Part shown: piece after piece, positions 1 to 5,343 of the stretch | Layout of the letters: every line of letters begins with the position of its first letter | How positions within the stretch are numbered: the stretch's first letter is position 1 | Source of the DNA: JBFHES01 sp041584015 | GTDB taxonomy: Bacteria; Bacteroidota; Bacteroidia; Bacteroidales; M50B96 | Reading direction: 5' to 3' | NCBI GenBank assembly: GCA_041584015.1 | Contig: JBFHES010000292.1 | Location: 1 to 5,343, forward strand | DNA length: 5,343 nucleotides | Notes under the pieces: generated by a model | Told to the model about the DNA's origin: nothing | The model's database searches: none | What the model saw: only the letters and a program-made list of their open reading frames with translations | Made by a program: the position numbers and the translations under genes

Positions 1-1442
1 GTGCGCGAAACTTTAAGAATACGATCATAGGCTCTGGCTGATAAGCCAATTTTTTCCATGGCTGTTTTTAAGAGTGCCTGACCGGCTTTGTCTATCTCGC
101 AGTATTTGCGCAAGAGCTTCGAACTCATTTGGGCATTGCAATACACTTCATCATTTTCCTTAAAACGCTCCTGCTGCACTTTTCGGGTTTCCATTACCCT
201 CACTCGTATCTTTTCGCTAGCCTCTGAGCTTTGCAGCTCGCTCAACTTGCTAAACGAAACAGGAACCACCTCAATGTGAATATCAATGCGGTCGAGCAGA
301 GGGCCTGATATTTTATTCAGGTATTTCTGCACAACACCTCCAGAACAAACACATGCTTTTTCCGGATGATTGTAATAACCACACGGACACGGATTCATTG
401 ATGCCACCAACATGAAACTGGCAGGATATTCAACTGAAAACTTAGCCCGGCTAATGGTGATCAAACGGTCTTCGAGCGGCTGTCGCATTACCTCCAGAAC
501 AGTTCGTTTAAATTCAGGCAATTCATCTAAAAACAGAACCCCATTATGCGCCAAAGAGATTTCTCCCGGTTGAGGGAATTGCCCCCCTCCAACCAATGCC
601 ACATCGGATATTGTATGATGAGGCGATCTAAACGGACGGCTTGTCATTAAGGAAGTTTCTTTGGAGATCTTACCAGCCACCGAATGAATCTTGGTTGTTT
701 CCAGCGCCTCTTGTAAAGTTAGCGGAGGAATAATTCCTGGCAATCGTTTAGCCAACATGGTTTTCCCGGCGCCGGGCGGTCCAATCATTATGATGTTATG
801 TCCGCCGGCTGCAGAAATCTCCAAAGCCCGCTTCACATTCTCCTGCCCCTTCACATCAGCAAAATCAATTTCCAGGTTATTGATGTTGCTGTAAAATTCT
901 TTTCGCGTATCGATAACGGTTGGTTCAATTTGCGTTTTGCCATTTAAAAATTCAACCACCTCACGTATATTCTCAACACCATAAACTTTAAGTTTATTTA
1001 CAACCGCTGCCTCACGTACGTTTTGTTGTGGTAGAATAAAACCTTCAAACCCTTCCTCCCGAGCCTGAATTGCAATAGGCAACACACCTTTAATGGGCTG
1101 CAAACTACCATCAAGCGAAAGCTCTCCCATAATTACGTACTTCTCCAGAATGCTTGCATCTATTTGATCCGATGCTGCCATAATACCCACAGCCAAAGGC
1201 AAATCGTAAGCAGATCCTTCCTTCCGAATATCAGCCGGTGCCATATTTATGACAATCTTTTTACCCGGCATGTTGTAATCATTCTCCAGCAATGCAGAGG
1301 TGATGCGTTGTTGCGATTCTTTTACCGCACTATCGGGTAATCCCACCAAATGAAAATTAATCCCTTTGGATACATTTACTTCAATGGTGATAATGGTAGC
1401 ATCGATACCTTGTACAGCACTGCCGAAAGTTTTGACTAGCAT
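1..1442 (-). CDS. comM: YifB/ComM family Mg-chelatase-like AAA+ ATPase, 3' end cut by the window edge
   Basis: The reading frame is open for 480 codons from an ATG at 1442 to the left edge. Family members are about 510 residues, so roughly 30 C-terminal residues are missing. Residues about 20-140 form the N-terminal ChlI/Lon-like (ribosomal S5 D2 type) domain, with GLPD at 34-37, NMAPADIRKEG at 66-76 and an MGELSLDG motif. The AAA+ core has Walker A GPPGAGKT at 221-228, an RSPHHT motif near 271-276 and Walker B LFLDE at 303-307. A cysteine cluster follows the MNPCPCG motif (C352, C354, C364, C366). The sensor-2-like SARAYDRILKVSR at 468-480 begins the Mg-chelatase C-terminal domain. In Gram-negative bacteria ComM is a hexameric helicase that promotes branch migration during natural transformation; that role here is inferred from the family. 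It lies 105 bp downstream of cotH on the same strand. The frame shows no interruption. Confidence 0.93.
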   Translation of the reverse strand, partial: MLVKTFGSAVQGIDATIITIEVNVSKGINFHLVGLPDSAVKESQQRITSALLENDYNMPGKKIVINMAPADIRKEGSAYDLPLAVGIMAASDQIDASILEKYVIMGELSLDGSLQPIKGVLPIAIQAREEGFEGFILPQQNVREAAVVNKLKVYGVENIREVVEFLNGKTQIEPTVIDTRKEFYSNINNLEIDFADVKGQENVKRALEISAAGGHNIIMIGPPGAGKTMLAKRLPGIIPPLTLQEALETTKIHSVAGKISKETSLMTSRPFRSPHHTISDVALVGGGQFPQPGEISLAHNGVLFLDELPEFKRTVLEVMRQPLEDRLITISRAKFSVEYPASFMLVASMNPCPCGYYNHPEKACVCSGGVVQKYLNKISGPLLDRIDIHIEVVPVSFSKLSELQSSEASEKIRVRVMETRKVQQERFKENDEVYCNAQMSSKLLRKYCEIDKAGQALLKTAMEKIGLSARAYDRILKVSR

Positions 1443-1473
1443 GGGAATAGTTTTATTGTCTGCGTTTGTAGCC

Positions 1474-1481
1474 TAAAGATA
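1474..1481 (-). promoter_or_regulatory. Possible Bacteroidota -7 promoter element upstream of comM
   Basis: The minus strand reads TATCTTTA, matching seven of eight positions of the Bacteroidota -7 consensus TAnnTTTG. It would start transcription about 25 bases before the comM ATG. The nearby TTTG (minus strand) is only 11 bases upstream, too close for a normal -33 element, and no good -33 lies at about 19 bases. The call rests on one box, so it is tentative; comM could also be read from the upstream genes. Confidence 0.3.
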
Positions 1482-1517
1482 CATATAAATTGCAAACAAT
1501 AATACTTATCAATAACA

Positions 1518-1532
1518 CCTTCAACGCGAAGG
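1518..1532 (-). terminator. Weak hairpin just after the cotH stop
   Basis: CCTTC and GAAGG form a 5-bp stem around a 5-base loop, 16-30 bases past the cotH stop codon on the minus strand. The following minus-strand sequence, TGTTATTG, is T-rich but has no true T-run, so this is at best a leaky terminator. It may be chance. Confidence 0.22.
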
Positions 1533-1547
1533 CTATGAAAAACCAAC

Positions 1548-3179
1548 TTACTTTTTCACAATTTTTGCACCTAAGACCTGCATACTACTTGTCTGCACTT
1601 TTATCAGGTAAATGCCTGCTCCAAGCTCGCTGCCGGTCAAAGATATCTTCAATTCTGTCGTGCTCAAATTATCAATTGCAACATCAATAGGCTCACCAAG
1701 CAAATTTAACAGTTCAACTTTGCTTATTGACTCTTTCTGGCCCTCAAGCTTCACAATTACATAATCTTCAGCAGGATTTGGAAATACAGAAATCATAGGT
1801 GCTGTAAATGCGAGAACATCCAATGGTGGCAGATGACAAGTTCCTGGCAAGTTATTATCTAACCAGCTTAGCCGCTCCATGGTCCATAATCGTAAATAAT
1901 TCAACTCCTCAGCATAAGTGTTACCAATAAAGGTGTTTGGCCAAATGTAGGTGCCTAACACTGGCCATCTGGTAAAATTCCGCTGCTGTGCTTCTTCAAT
2001 AGTATCGGCAAGCGCATACATGTAATTCACAATGGTATCGGCATGTAACTTGTTCTCACGCAATTGCTCCCACCTGCATTTTAACTCACCGGTAAACATG
2101 GTATCCTGCATTAGCCGATCCCACCAAAATGGGATTTGATTATTATCGCCCCCGCATACATTGTTAAAATTAAAGGCAAAACCATCCGTTTGTCCACCCT
2201 CACAATAATTTGCATTTCCAAGCCCCAGGTTAAAATCCCATAACGGCCCCATGTGAATTTGACTGTCGATACTGTCGCGGTCTTTATACAAAAATGTACT
2301 CAATCTATACCCGTCAACATTACGGGTTAGCTCATTAATTAATAAATAATCGATGAACGATTGTACATTAATATATTTTCTGTAGCCAATTTGTGGATTT
2401 TGATAGGCGGGACTTCTCAGTGCCGTTTCAAATTCAGTAATATAGTTTTCAATATAGCTGGTTTGCGTTGCCACCAAATCATTTTCATCGGGATGATGAA
2501 ATTGAAAGCTTGTGGTTTGCCAGGCACCTGCATAAGGAGTATAAGGCGAAGTCCAGCCAGCGCCACCAGCTGTGTACTTGTCAATCTTAACAATATAACC
2601 TCCGGTTAATTGATCACCAGCCGTATCCGTTGGATTTAGCTTGGCAATATCAACACGGTTATCATCACGCTTAATCTTCTCCATAAGGACGTACAAGCCC
2701 ATGTACTCTCCGTCAAGCAACAATTCGCATAATCTGGTTCTTGGCGCATAGTGCCCCAAATCTCTACCCAGCTTATAGGTAAGCACATTTCGCATGAGTG
2801 TTTTGTCACTATAGGGTCCATATAAAATCCAGTCATTCTCGGCCGGCATACCAATTAACTCAACATTGTTATTATTTCCCAGGATGTCACGGGTTTCGAA
2901 ACCATATGATTTTTTAGGAAAACCCTGAGATGAGGAGCCACGTAACTCGATAAATATTTTACCATTATAATCATTTACCGGATCGCTCAAATAATTTAAC
3001 TGACCAACGCCATTGAAAATAATTCCCATATCGGCAGTAATTCCAGGTTCATCGGGAATAGTTTGCCCATTTGTTTGAATGATAGCGATGGGCAGATTAG
3101 ACGAAGTGAAGGTTTGTGCATACAACTTGCCGGCAAATTGTACGATGAATAAAAATAGGATGAACTTTGCAATCTTCAT
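1548..3179 (-). CDS. Secreted CotH kinase family protein with T9SS type A sorting domain
   Basis: This 543-residue protein begins with a signal peptide (lysine at 2 and 5, hydrophobic 6-16) with likely cleavage after LYA21, leaving Gln22. The CotH kinase-like domain spans roughly 70-440. It has RGSSSQGFPKKSYGFE at 80-95, YVLMEKIK at 163-170, an NVDGYR segment at 287-292 and the family signature GPLWDFNLGLGN at 311-322, where D289 and D315 are the likely catalytic or metal-binding acidic residues. Residues about 461-543 form a Por secretion C-terminal domain, starting SVFPNPAEDYV and ending in KIVKK, so the protein should pass through the type IX system and be released or anchored at the surface. 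Bacillus CotH phosphorylates spore-coat proteins; the substrate here is unknown. I chose ATG 3179 because the only upstream in-frame option is a TTG at 3209 that would add a polar 10-residue extension before the signal peptide. It lies 41 bp after recX. Confidence 0.9.
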   Translation of the reverse strand: MKIAKFILFLFIVQFAGKLYAQTFTSSNLPIAIIQTNGQTIPDEPGITADMGIIFNGVGQLNYLSDPVNDYNGKIFIELRGSSSQGFPKKSYGFETRDILGNNNNVELIGMPAENDWILYGPYSDKTLMRNVLTYKLGRDLGHYAPRTRLCELLLDGEYMGLYVLMEKIKRDDNRVDIAKLNPTDTAGDQLTGGYIVKIDKYTAGGAGWTSPYTPYAGAWQTTSFQFHHPDENDLVATQTSYIENYITEFETALRSPAYQNPQIGYRKYINVQSFIDYLLINELTRNVDGYRLSTFLYKDRDSIDSQIHMGPLWDFNLGLGNANYCEGGQTDGFAFNFNNVCGGDNNQIPFWWDRLMQDTMFTGELKCRWEQLRENKLHADTIVNYMYALADTIEEAQQRNFTRWPVLGTYIWPNTFIGNTYAEELNYLRLWTMERLSWLDNNLPGTCHLPPLDVLAFTAPMISVFPNPAEDYVIVKLEGQKESISKVELLNLLGEPIDVAIDNLSTTELKISLTGSELGAGIYLIKVQTSSMQVLGAKIVKK

Positions 3180-3220
3180 TAGAAATTTGTCAATATAATT
3201 TGAGAACAATCTATGAACGA

Positions 3221-3706
3221 CTATTCTTCCTCTTTATTTATTTTATCCAAAATAGTATTTACCAGATCGTACTCATATCCTCTCGACTGCGCAAAACGTA
3301 AGAGTTTCGATTTTATCTCCCACTTATTGGCACCCTTTGTTTTCCGATGCTTTTGCCGCACCTCAGCTTCAACCAACTCGCAATACTCTTCATCATCAAA
3401 AGCCAGCAACACATCATTCACCAAGTCCTCCGGTAGTTGTTTCATTTTTAGTTGAAACCTAACTTTACCACGCCCCCATTTATTAAACCTTATTTTATCG
3501 CGCACATAAAAGTTAGTGTAGCGTTCCTCGTCCAGAAATCGCTCATGCTCGAGCTGCTTTAAAAGTTCATCCCAATAATCTACAGGCACGTTCCAATCCT
3601 TGAGCTTCTTTTTAAGGTCGGAGCGACATTTCTCGCCGCGACTGCAAATCCACATCAAACGATCGAGTGCCTGCTGTTTTGTAAGATCTTTCTTTTTTCT
3701 CTCCAC
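3221..3706 (-). CDS. recX: RecX family regulator of RecA
   Basis: This 161-residue protein matches the RecX family in length and in its all-helical, strongly charged make-up of three repeated three-helix units. Landmarks are the N-terminal ALDRLMWICSRGEKCRSDL (13-31), LLKQLEHERFLDEERYTNFYVRDK (48-71, where the family has its FLDE-R pattern), and RFNKWGRGKVRFQLKMK (73-89), which is typical of Bacteroidota RecX. The C-terminal LLRFAQSRGYEYDLV (135-149) is the third repeat. RecX binds RecA filaments in the cytoplasm and limits recombination and SOS activity. The start is GTG at 3706: an in-frame stop lies two codons upstream, and the next ATG (codon 18) would remove the first helix. No recA is visible here. 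The gene starts 3 bp after the Mur ligase stop, so translation is probably coupled to it. Confidence 0.9.
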   Translation of the reverse strand: MERKKKDLTKQQALDRLMWICSRGEKCRSDLKKKLKDWNVPVDYWDELLKQLEHERFLDEERYTNFYVRDKIRFNKWGRGKVRFQLKMKQLPEDLVNDVLLAFDDEEYCELVEAEVRQKHRKTKGANKWEIKSKLLRFAQSRGYEYDLVNTILDKINKEEE

Positions 3707-3709
3707 TAA

Positions 3710-5068
3710 TTAGGCTATCAAATTATTAGCAAGTTCTTTAAAATCGATTCCTGAGAAGTTTCCCGAACTCATTAAAAGTAGGTTTTGGTTTTCCATTTCA
3801 AGGCCATTTACAAAATCACGAAATTGTTTAGCGTCTGTCATTACAGTTACATTTTTACTTGCAAAGGCTGCTTGCACCTGCTCCGCTGAAATGTCCTTCA
3901 GCTTTTTATGTGCCAACACTTTTTTATCGAAATACACAACCGCTCTATCGGCCATTATCATACTGTTCTCGTATAATTGCAAAAATTCTTCGTTTAAAGA
4001 ACTAAAGGTATGCAGCTCCATACAAGCCACTAATTCGCGCTCAGGAAATTGCTCTTTAACCGCTTGGGTTGTAGCCTTCAGCTTCGATGGAGAATGGGCA
4101 AAATCGAGATATACTCTGGCCGTATTATTTTCTTTTAATAACTGAAGCCGTTTTGCTGCTCCGCCAAACTGCATCATTGCATTATAAAACTCATCATCGC
4201 TTATGCCTAGCTGATTACAAACCAATCTGGCTCCGTTGATGTTTTGTAAATTATGCTGACCAAATACCTGCAGCGGATACAACTTACCATTGGCAAACAG
4301 GCTTGTTTTCCCATCTTCCAACACATTTGGATGCGTATGATATGGAAAAGCTTCAACATCGTCTCTAAGCTCCCCGGCAATTTTCTTTAAATGCTCATCA
4401 CCCTCAAAATAAATCAGCTTACCCTTGGGTTCAATCTTGTCAGCAAAAATGCTGAACTGTTCAACATAATTTTCAAAGGTTGGAAATACATTAATATGAT
4501 CCCAGGCTACACCACTTAACAGCGCAATGTGCGGTTTGTATAAATGGAATTTAGGACGCAAATCCAATGGAGAGGAAAGGTATTCATCTCCTTCAAAAAT
4601 GGCAATCTCAGCATCGTGGCTCAATTTTACCATTTTATCGAAGCCTTCAATTTGCGCTCCCACCATGTAATCAAATTTCATGTTTAAGGAATAAAGCACA
4701 TGCATGATCATTGATGTGATGGTGGTTTTACCATGACTACCGCCAATAACCACGCGGGTTTTGTCTTTGCAGTTTTCATACAAGTACTCTGGAAAAGAGT
4801 AGATGGTTAATCCAAGCTCTTGTGCCTTTAGCAACTCGGGATTATCCTTTCTCGCATGCATTCCCAATATCACAATGTCAATATCCTCTGTGATCTTCTC
4901 AGGAAACCAGCCCCATTTTTCCGGCAAAATACCAGCCGTTTCTAACCTCGATTTAGCAGGATCGAAAATCTCATCATCAGATCCGGTTACCGTAAAACCT
5001 TTGTCGTGTAAGGCAAGTGCCATATTGTGCATAACCGCACCACCAGTTGCTATCAAATGTACCTTCAT
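3710..5068 (-). CDS. mpl: Mur ligase family protein, probably UDP-N-acetylmuramate:tripeptide ligase (Mpl)
   Basis: This 452-residue ATP-dependent amide ligase has the three-domain Mur layout. The N-terminal Rossmann-like domain opens HLIATGGAVMHN (4-15) and VTGSDDEIF (27-35). The central ATPase domain has GGSHGKTT at 109-116, EGDEY at 159-163, WDHINVFP at 189-196 and QHNLQNIN at 271-278. The C-terminal domain has AKRLQLL (305-311) and DFAHSPSK (322-329). Mpl attaches recycled murein tripeptide to UDP-MurNAc in the cytoplasm. The length is close to E. coli Mpl (457) and shorter than E. coli MurC (491), and WGWFPEKI near 52-59 is typical of the Bacteroidota Mpl-like group. The ELHTFSSLNEEF segment (351-362) is somewhat MurC-like, so a MurC-type L-alanine ligase is the main alternative. 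Start ATG 5068 gives the canonical N-terminus. It heads the minus-strand gene run and is followed by recX after 3 bp. Confidence 0.8.
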   Translation of the reverse strand: MKVHLIATGGAVMHNMALALHDKGFTVTGSDDEIFDPAKSRLETAGILPEKWGWFPEKITEDIDIVILGMHARKDNPELLKAQELGLTIYSFPEYLYENCKDKTRVVIGGSHGKTTITSMIMHVLYSLNMKFDYMVGAQIEGFDKMVKLSHDAEIAIFEGDEYLSSPLDLRPKFHLYKPHIALLSGVAWDHINVFPTFENYVEQFSIFADKIEPKGKLIYFEGDEHLKKIAGELRDDVEAFPYHTHPNVLEDGKTSLFANGKLYPLQVFGQHNLQNINGARLVCNQLGISDDEFYNAMMQFGGAAKRLQLLKENNTARVYLDFAHSPSKLKATTQAVKEQFPERELVACMELHTFSSLNEEFLQLYENSMIMADRAVVYFDKKVLAHKKLKDISAEQVQAAFASKNVTVMTDAKQFRDFVNGLEMENQNLLLMSSGNFSGIDFKELANNLIA

Positions 5069-5088
5069 GTGTTTTCTATTCAGATAAA

Positions 5089-5096
5089 CAAAGGTA
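5089..5096 (-). promoter_or_regulatory. Bacteroidota-type -7 promoter element for the mpl-recX gene run
   Basis: The minus strand reads TACCTTTG, a perfect match to the Bacteroidota sigma factor -7 consensus TAnnTTTG, ending 20 bases before the mpl ATG. Transcription would begin about 12-15 bases before the start codon, giving a very short leader. A clear -33 TTTG is missing: the best at the right spacing is AATG about 18 bases upstream, so the promoter may be modest or helped by an activator. Confidence 0.5.
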
Positions 5097-5130
5097 AGAT
5101 TTAAAATGCTATATCATTTATATGGATTTT

Positions 5131-5160
5131 TTTGATTCACTTTTTATCGATGTAGCATTC
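5131..5160 (+). promoter_or_regulatory. Possible promoter for the MBL-fold gene
   Basis: A TTTG at 5131-5134 lies 18 bases before TAGCATTC at 5153-5160. This resembles a Bacteroidota -33/-7 pair, with a good -33 box and a poor -7 box (TA kept, TTTG degraded). A T-rich tract runs just upstream and through the spacer. The predicted start site, near 5167, is about 17 bases before the ATG at 5184. It is back to back with the mpl promoter. Confidence 0.3.
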
Positions 5161-5170
5161 AACTTTATGA

Positions 5171-5180
5171 GTAAATTTAC
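5171..5180. repeat. Perfect 10-bp palindrome at the MBL gene start
   Basis: GTAAATTTAC reads the same on both strands. It is flanked by ATGA at 5167-5170 and, one base out of register, TCAT at 5182-5185, which extends an imperfect inverted repeat into the start codon at 5184. It could be an operator or an mRNA element, but AT-rich palindromes of this length also arise by chance. Confidence 0.3.
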
Positions 5181-5183
5181 ATC

Positions 5184-5343
5184 ATGCAAATTCATCTTCT
5201 GGAAACAGGCACATTAATTACCAAAGGCAGCGATATGTTTTGCGGATTAGGCAACGTTGATTGGCAACAACACTATCCGGCGATAAATGGCAATAAGGCC
5301 AAATGGGCAATGCGTTCCTTACTAATTCAAAATGATAACATGA
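5184..5343 (+). CDS. Probable MBL-fold metallohydrolase, N-terminal fragment cut by the window edge
   Basis: The frame is open from ATG 5184 for 53 codons to the right edge. The fragment starts MQIHLLETGTLITKGSDMF and continues with WQQHYPA (27-33) and KWAMRSLLIQND (40-51). This matches, from memory of the family, the N-terminal strands of a group of Bacteroidota metallo-beta-lactamase-fold hydrolases that begin with an H-L-x-T-G strand, then a GxMFG-like turn, a W-x-x-x-x-P-A segment and a WAMRxLLI strand. The metal-binding HxHxDH motif, which would prove the assignment, lies beyond the window. The substrate cannot be predicted. An overlapping ATG at 5167 is in another frame and stops after 16 codons. 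The gene is divergent from mpl with 115 bp between the start codons. Confidence 0.65.
   Translation, partial: MQIHLLETGTLITKGSDMFCGLGNVDWQQHYPAINGNKAKWAMRSLLIQNDNM

Noticed and set aside
352..366. Cysteine cluster in ComM (these are residue numbers) as a novel zinc-finger insertion
   Set aside because: The MNPCPCG motif and following cysteines are normal for the YifB/ComM family.
691..894. Plus-strand open frame of 67 codons opposite the comM Walker A region
   Set aside because: It is the antisense shadow of a strongly conserved coding region and has no family features of its own.
1490..1690. Plus-strand open frame of 66 codons across the cotH 3' end
   Set aside because: It overlaps the sorting domain of cotH in antisense and has no recognisable domain.
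2636..2854. Minus-strand open frame of 72 codons inside cotH
   Set aside because: It lies in another frame of the CotH kinase domain coding sequence, with no independent start signal or domain.
3180..3209. TTG codon at 3209 as the start of the CotH protein, giving 553 residues
   Set aside because: It would put ten mostly polar residues in front of a well-formed signal peptide. ATG 3179 begins exactly at the charged n-region of that signal peptide.
4803..5087. Plus-strand open frame of 94 codons opposite the mpl 5' end
   Set aside because: It is fully antisense to the conserved Mur ligase N-terminus and covers the mpl start and leader.
5167..5217. Short frame from ATG 5167 as a leader peptide of 16 residues before or overlapping the MBL gene
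   Set aside because: It overlaps the MBL start out of frame, lacks regulatory codon runs and is short enough to be chance.

Overview
The window looks like ordinary chromosomal sequence from a member of the Bacteroidota. Three things point there. A secreted CotH-type protein ends in a type IX secretion (Por) sorting domain. A perfect TAnnTTTG-type promoter element precedes the Mur ligase gene, and no start shows a convincing Shine-Dalgarno sequence. The RecX, Mur ligase and MBL-fold proteins carry sequence features I associate with that phylum. I cannot name a genus.

Layout: four genes lie on the minus strand, reading from high to low coordinates. They are a Mur ligase of probable Mpl type (5068-3710), recX (3706-3221), a secreted CotH-family protein (3179-1548) and a YifB/ComM-family AAA+ ATPase (from 1442, running off the left edge). 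At the right edge one gene points the other way: the N-terminal 53 codons of a probable MBL-fold metallohydrolase (5184 to the edge). Coding density is high. The only gaps are 105 bp between cotH and comM, 41 bp between recX and cotH, 3 bp between mpl and recX, and 115 bp between the divergent mpl and MBL genes. No stretch over 300 bases lacks a gene. I found no tRNA, rRNA, CRISPR array, insertion sequence or integration site.

How the genes relate: mpl and recX are almost certainly co-transcribed. The mpl stop codon, one TTA codon and the GTG start of recX lie in the same frame. The cotH gene follows closely enough to be read from the same transcript. comM has a longer leader with its own possible promoter and a weak hairpin upstream. 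The functions are mixed: peptidoglycan recycling, control of RecA, a cell-surface or secreted kinase-like protein, and a DNA-transformation or recombination ATPase. RecX and ComM both act on homologous recombination, but nothing in the sequence shows that the cluster works as one system.

I did not find a convincing undescribed system. The points most worth a second look are the T9SS-exported CotH-like protein with no visible spore-coat substrate, the in-frame mpl/recX junction, the altered DxAHxP motif in the Mur ligase, and the short divergent control region with a palindrome at the MBL start.
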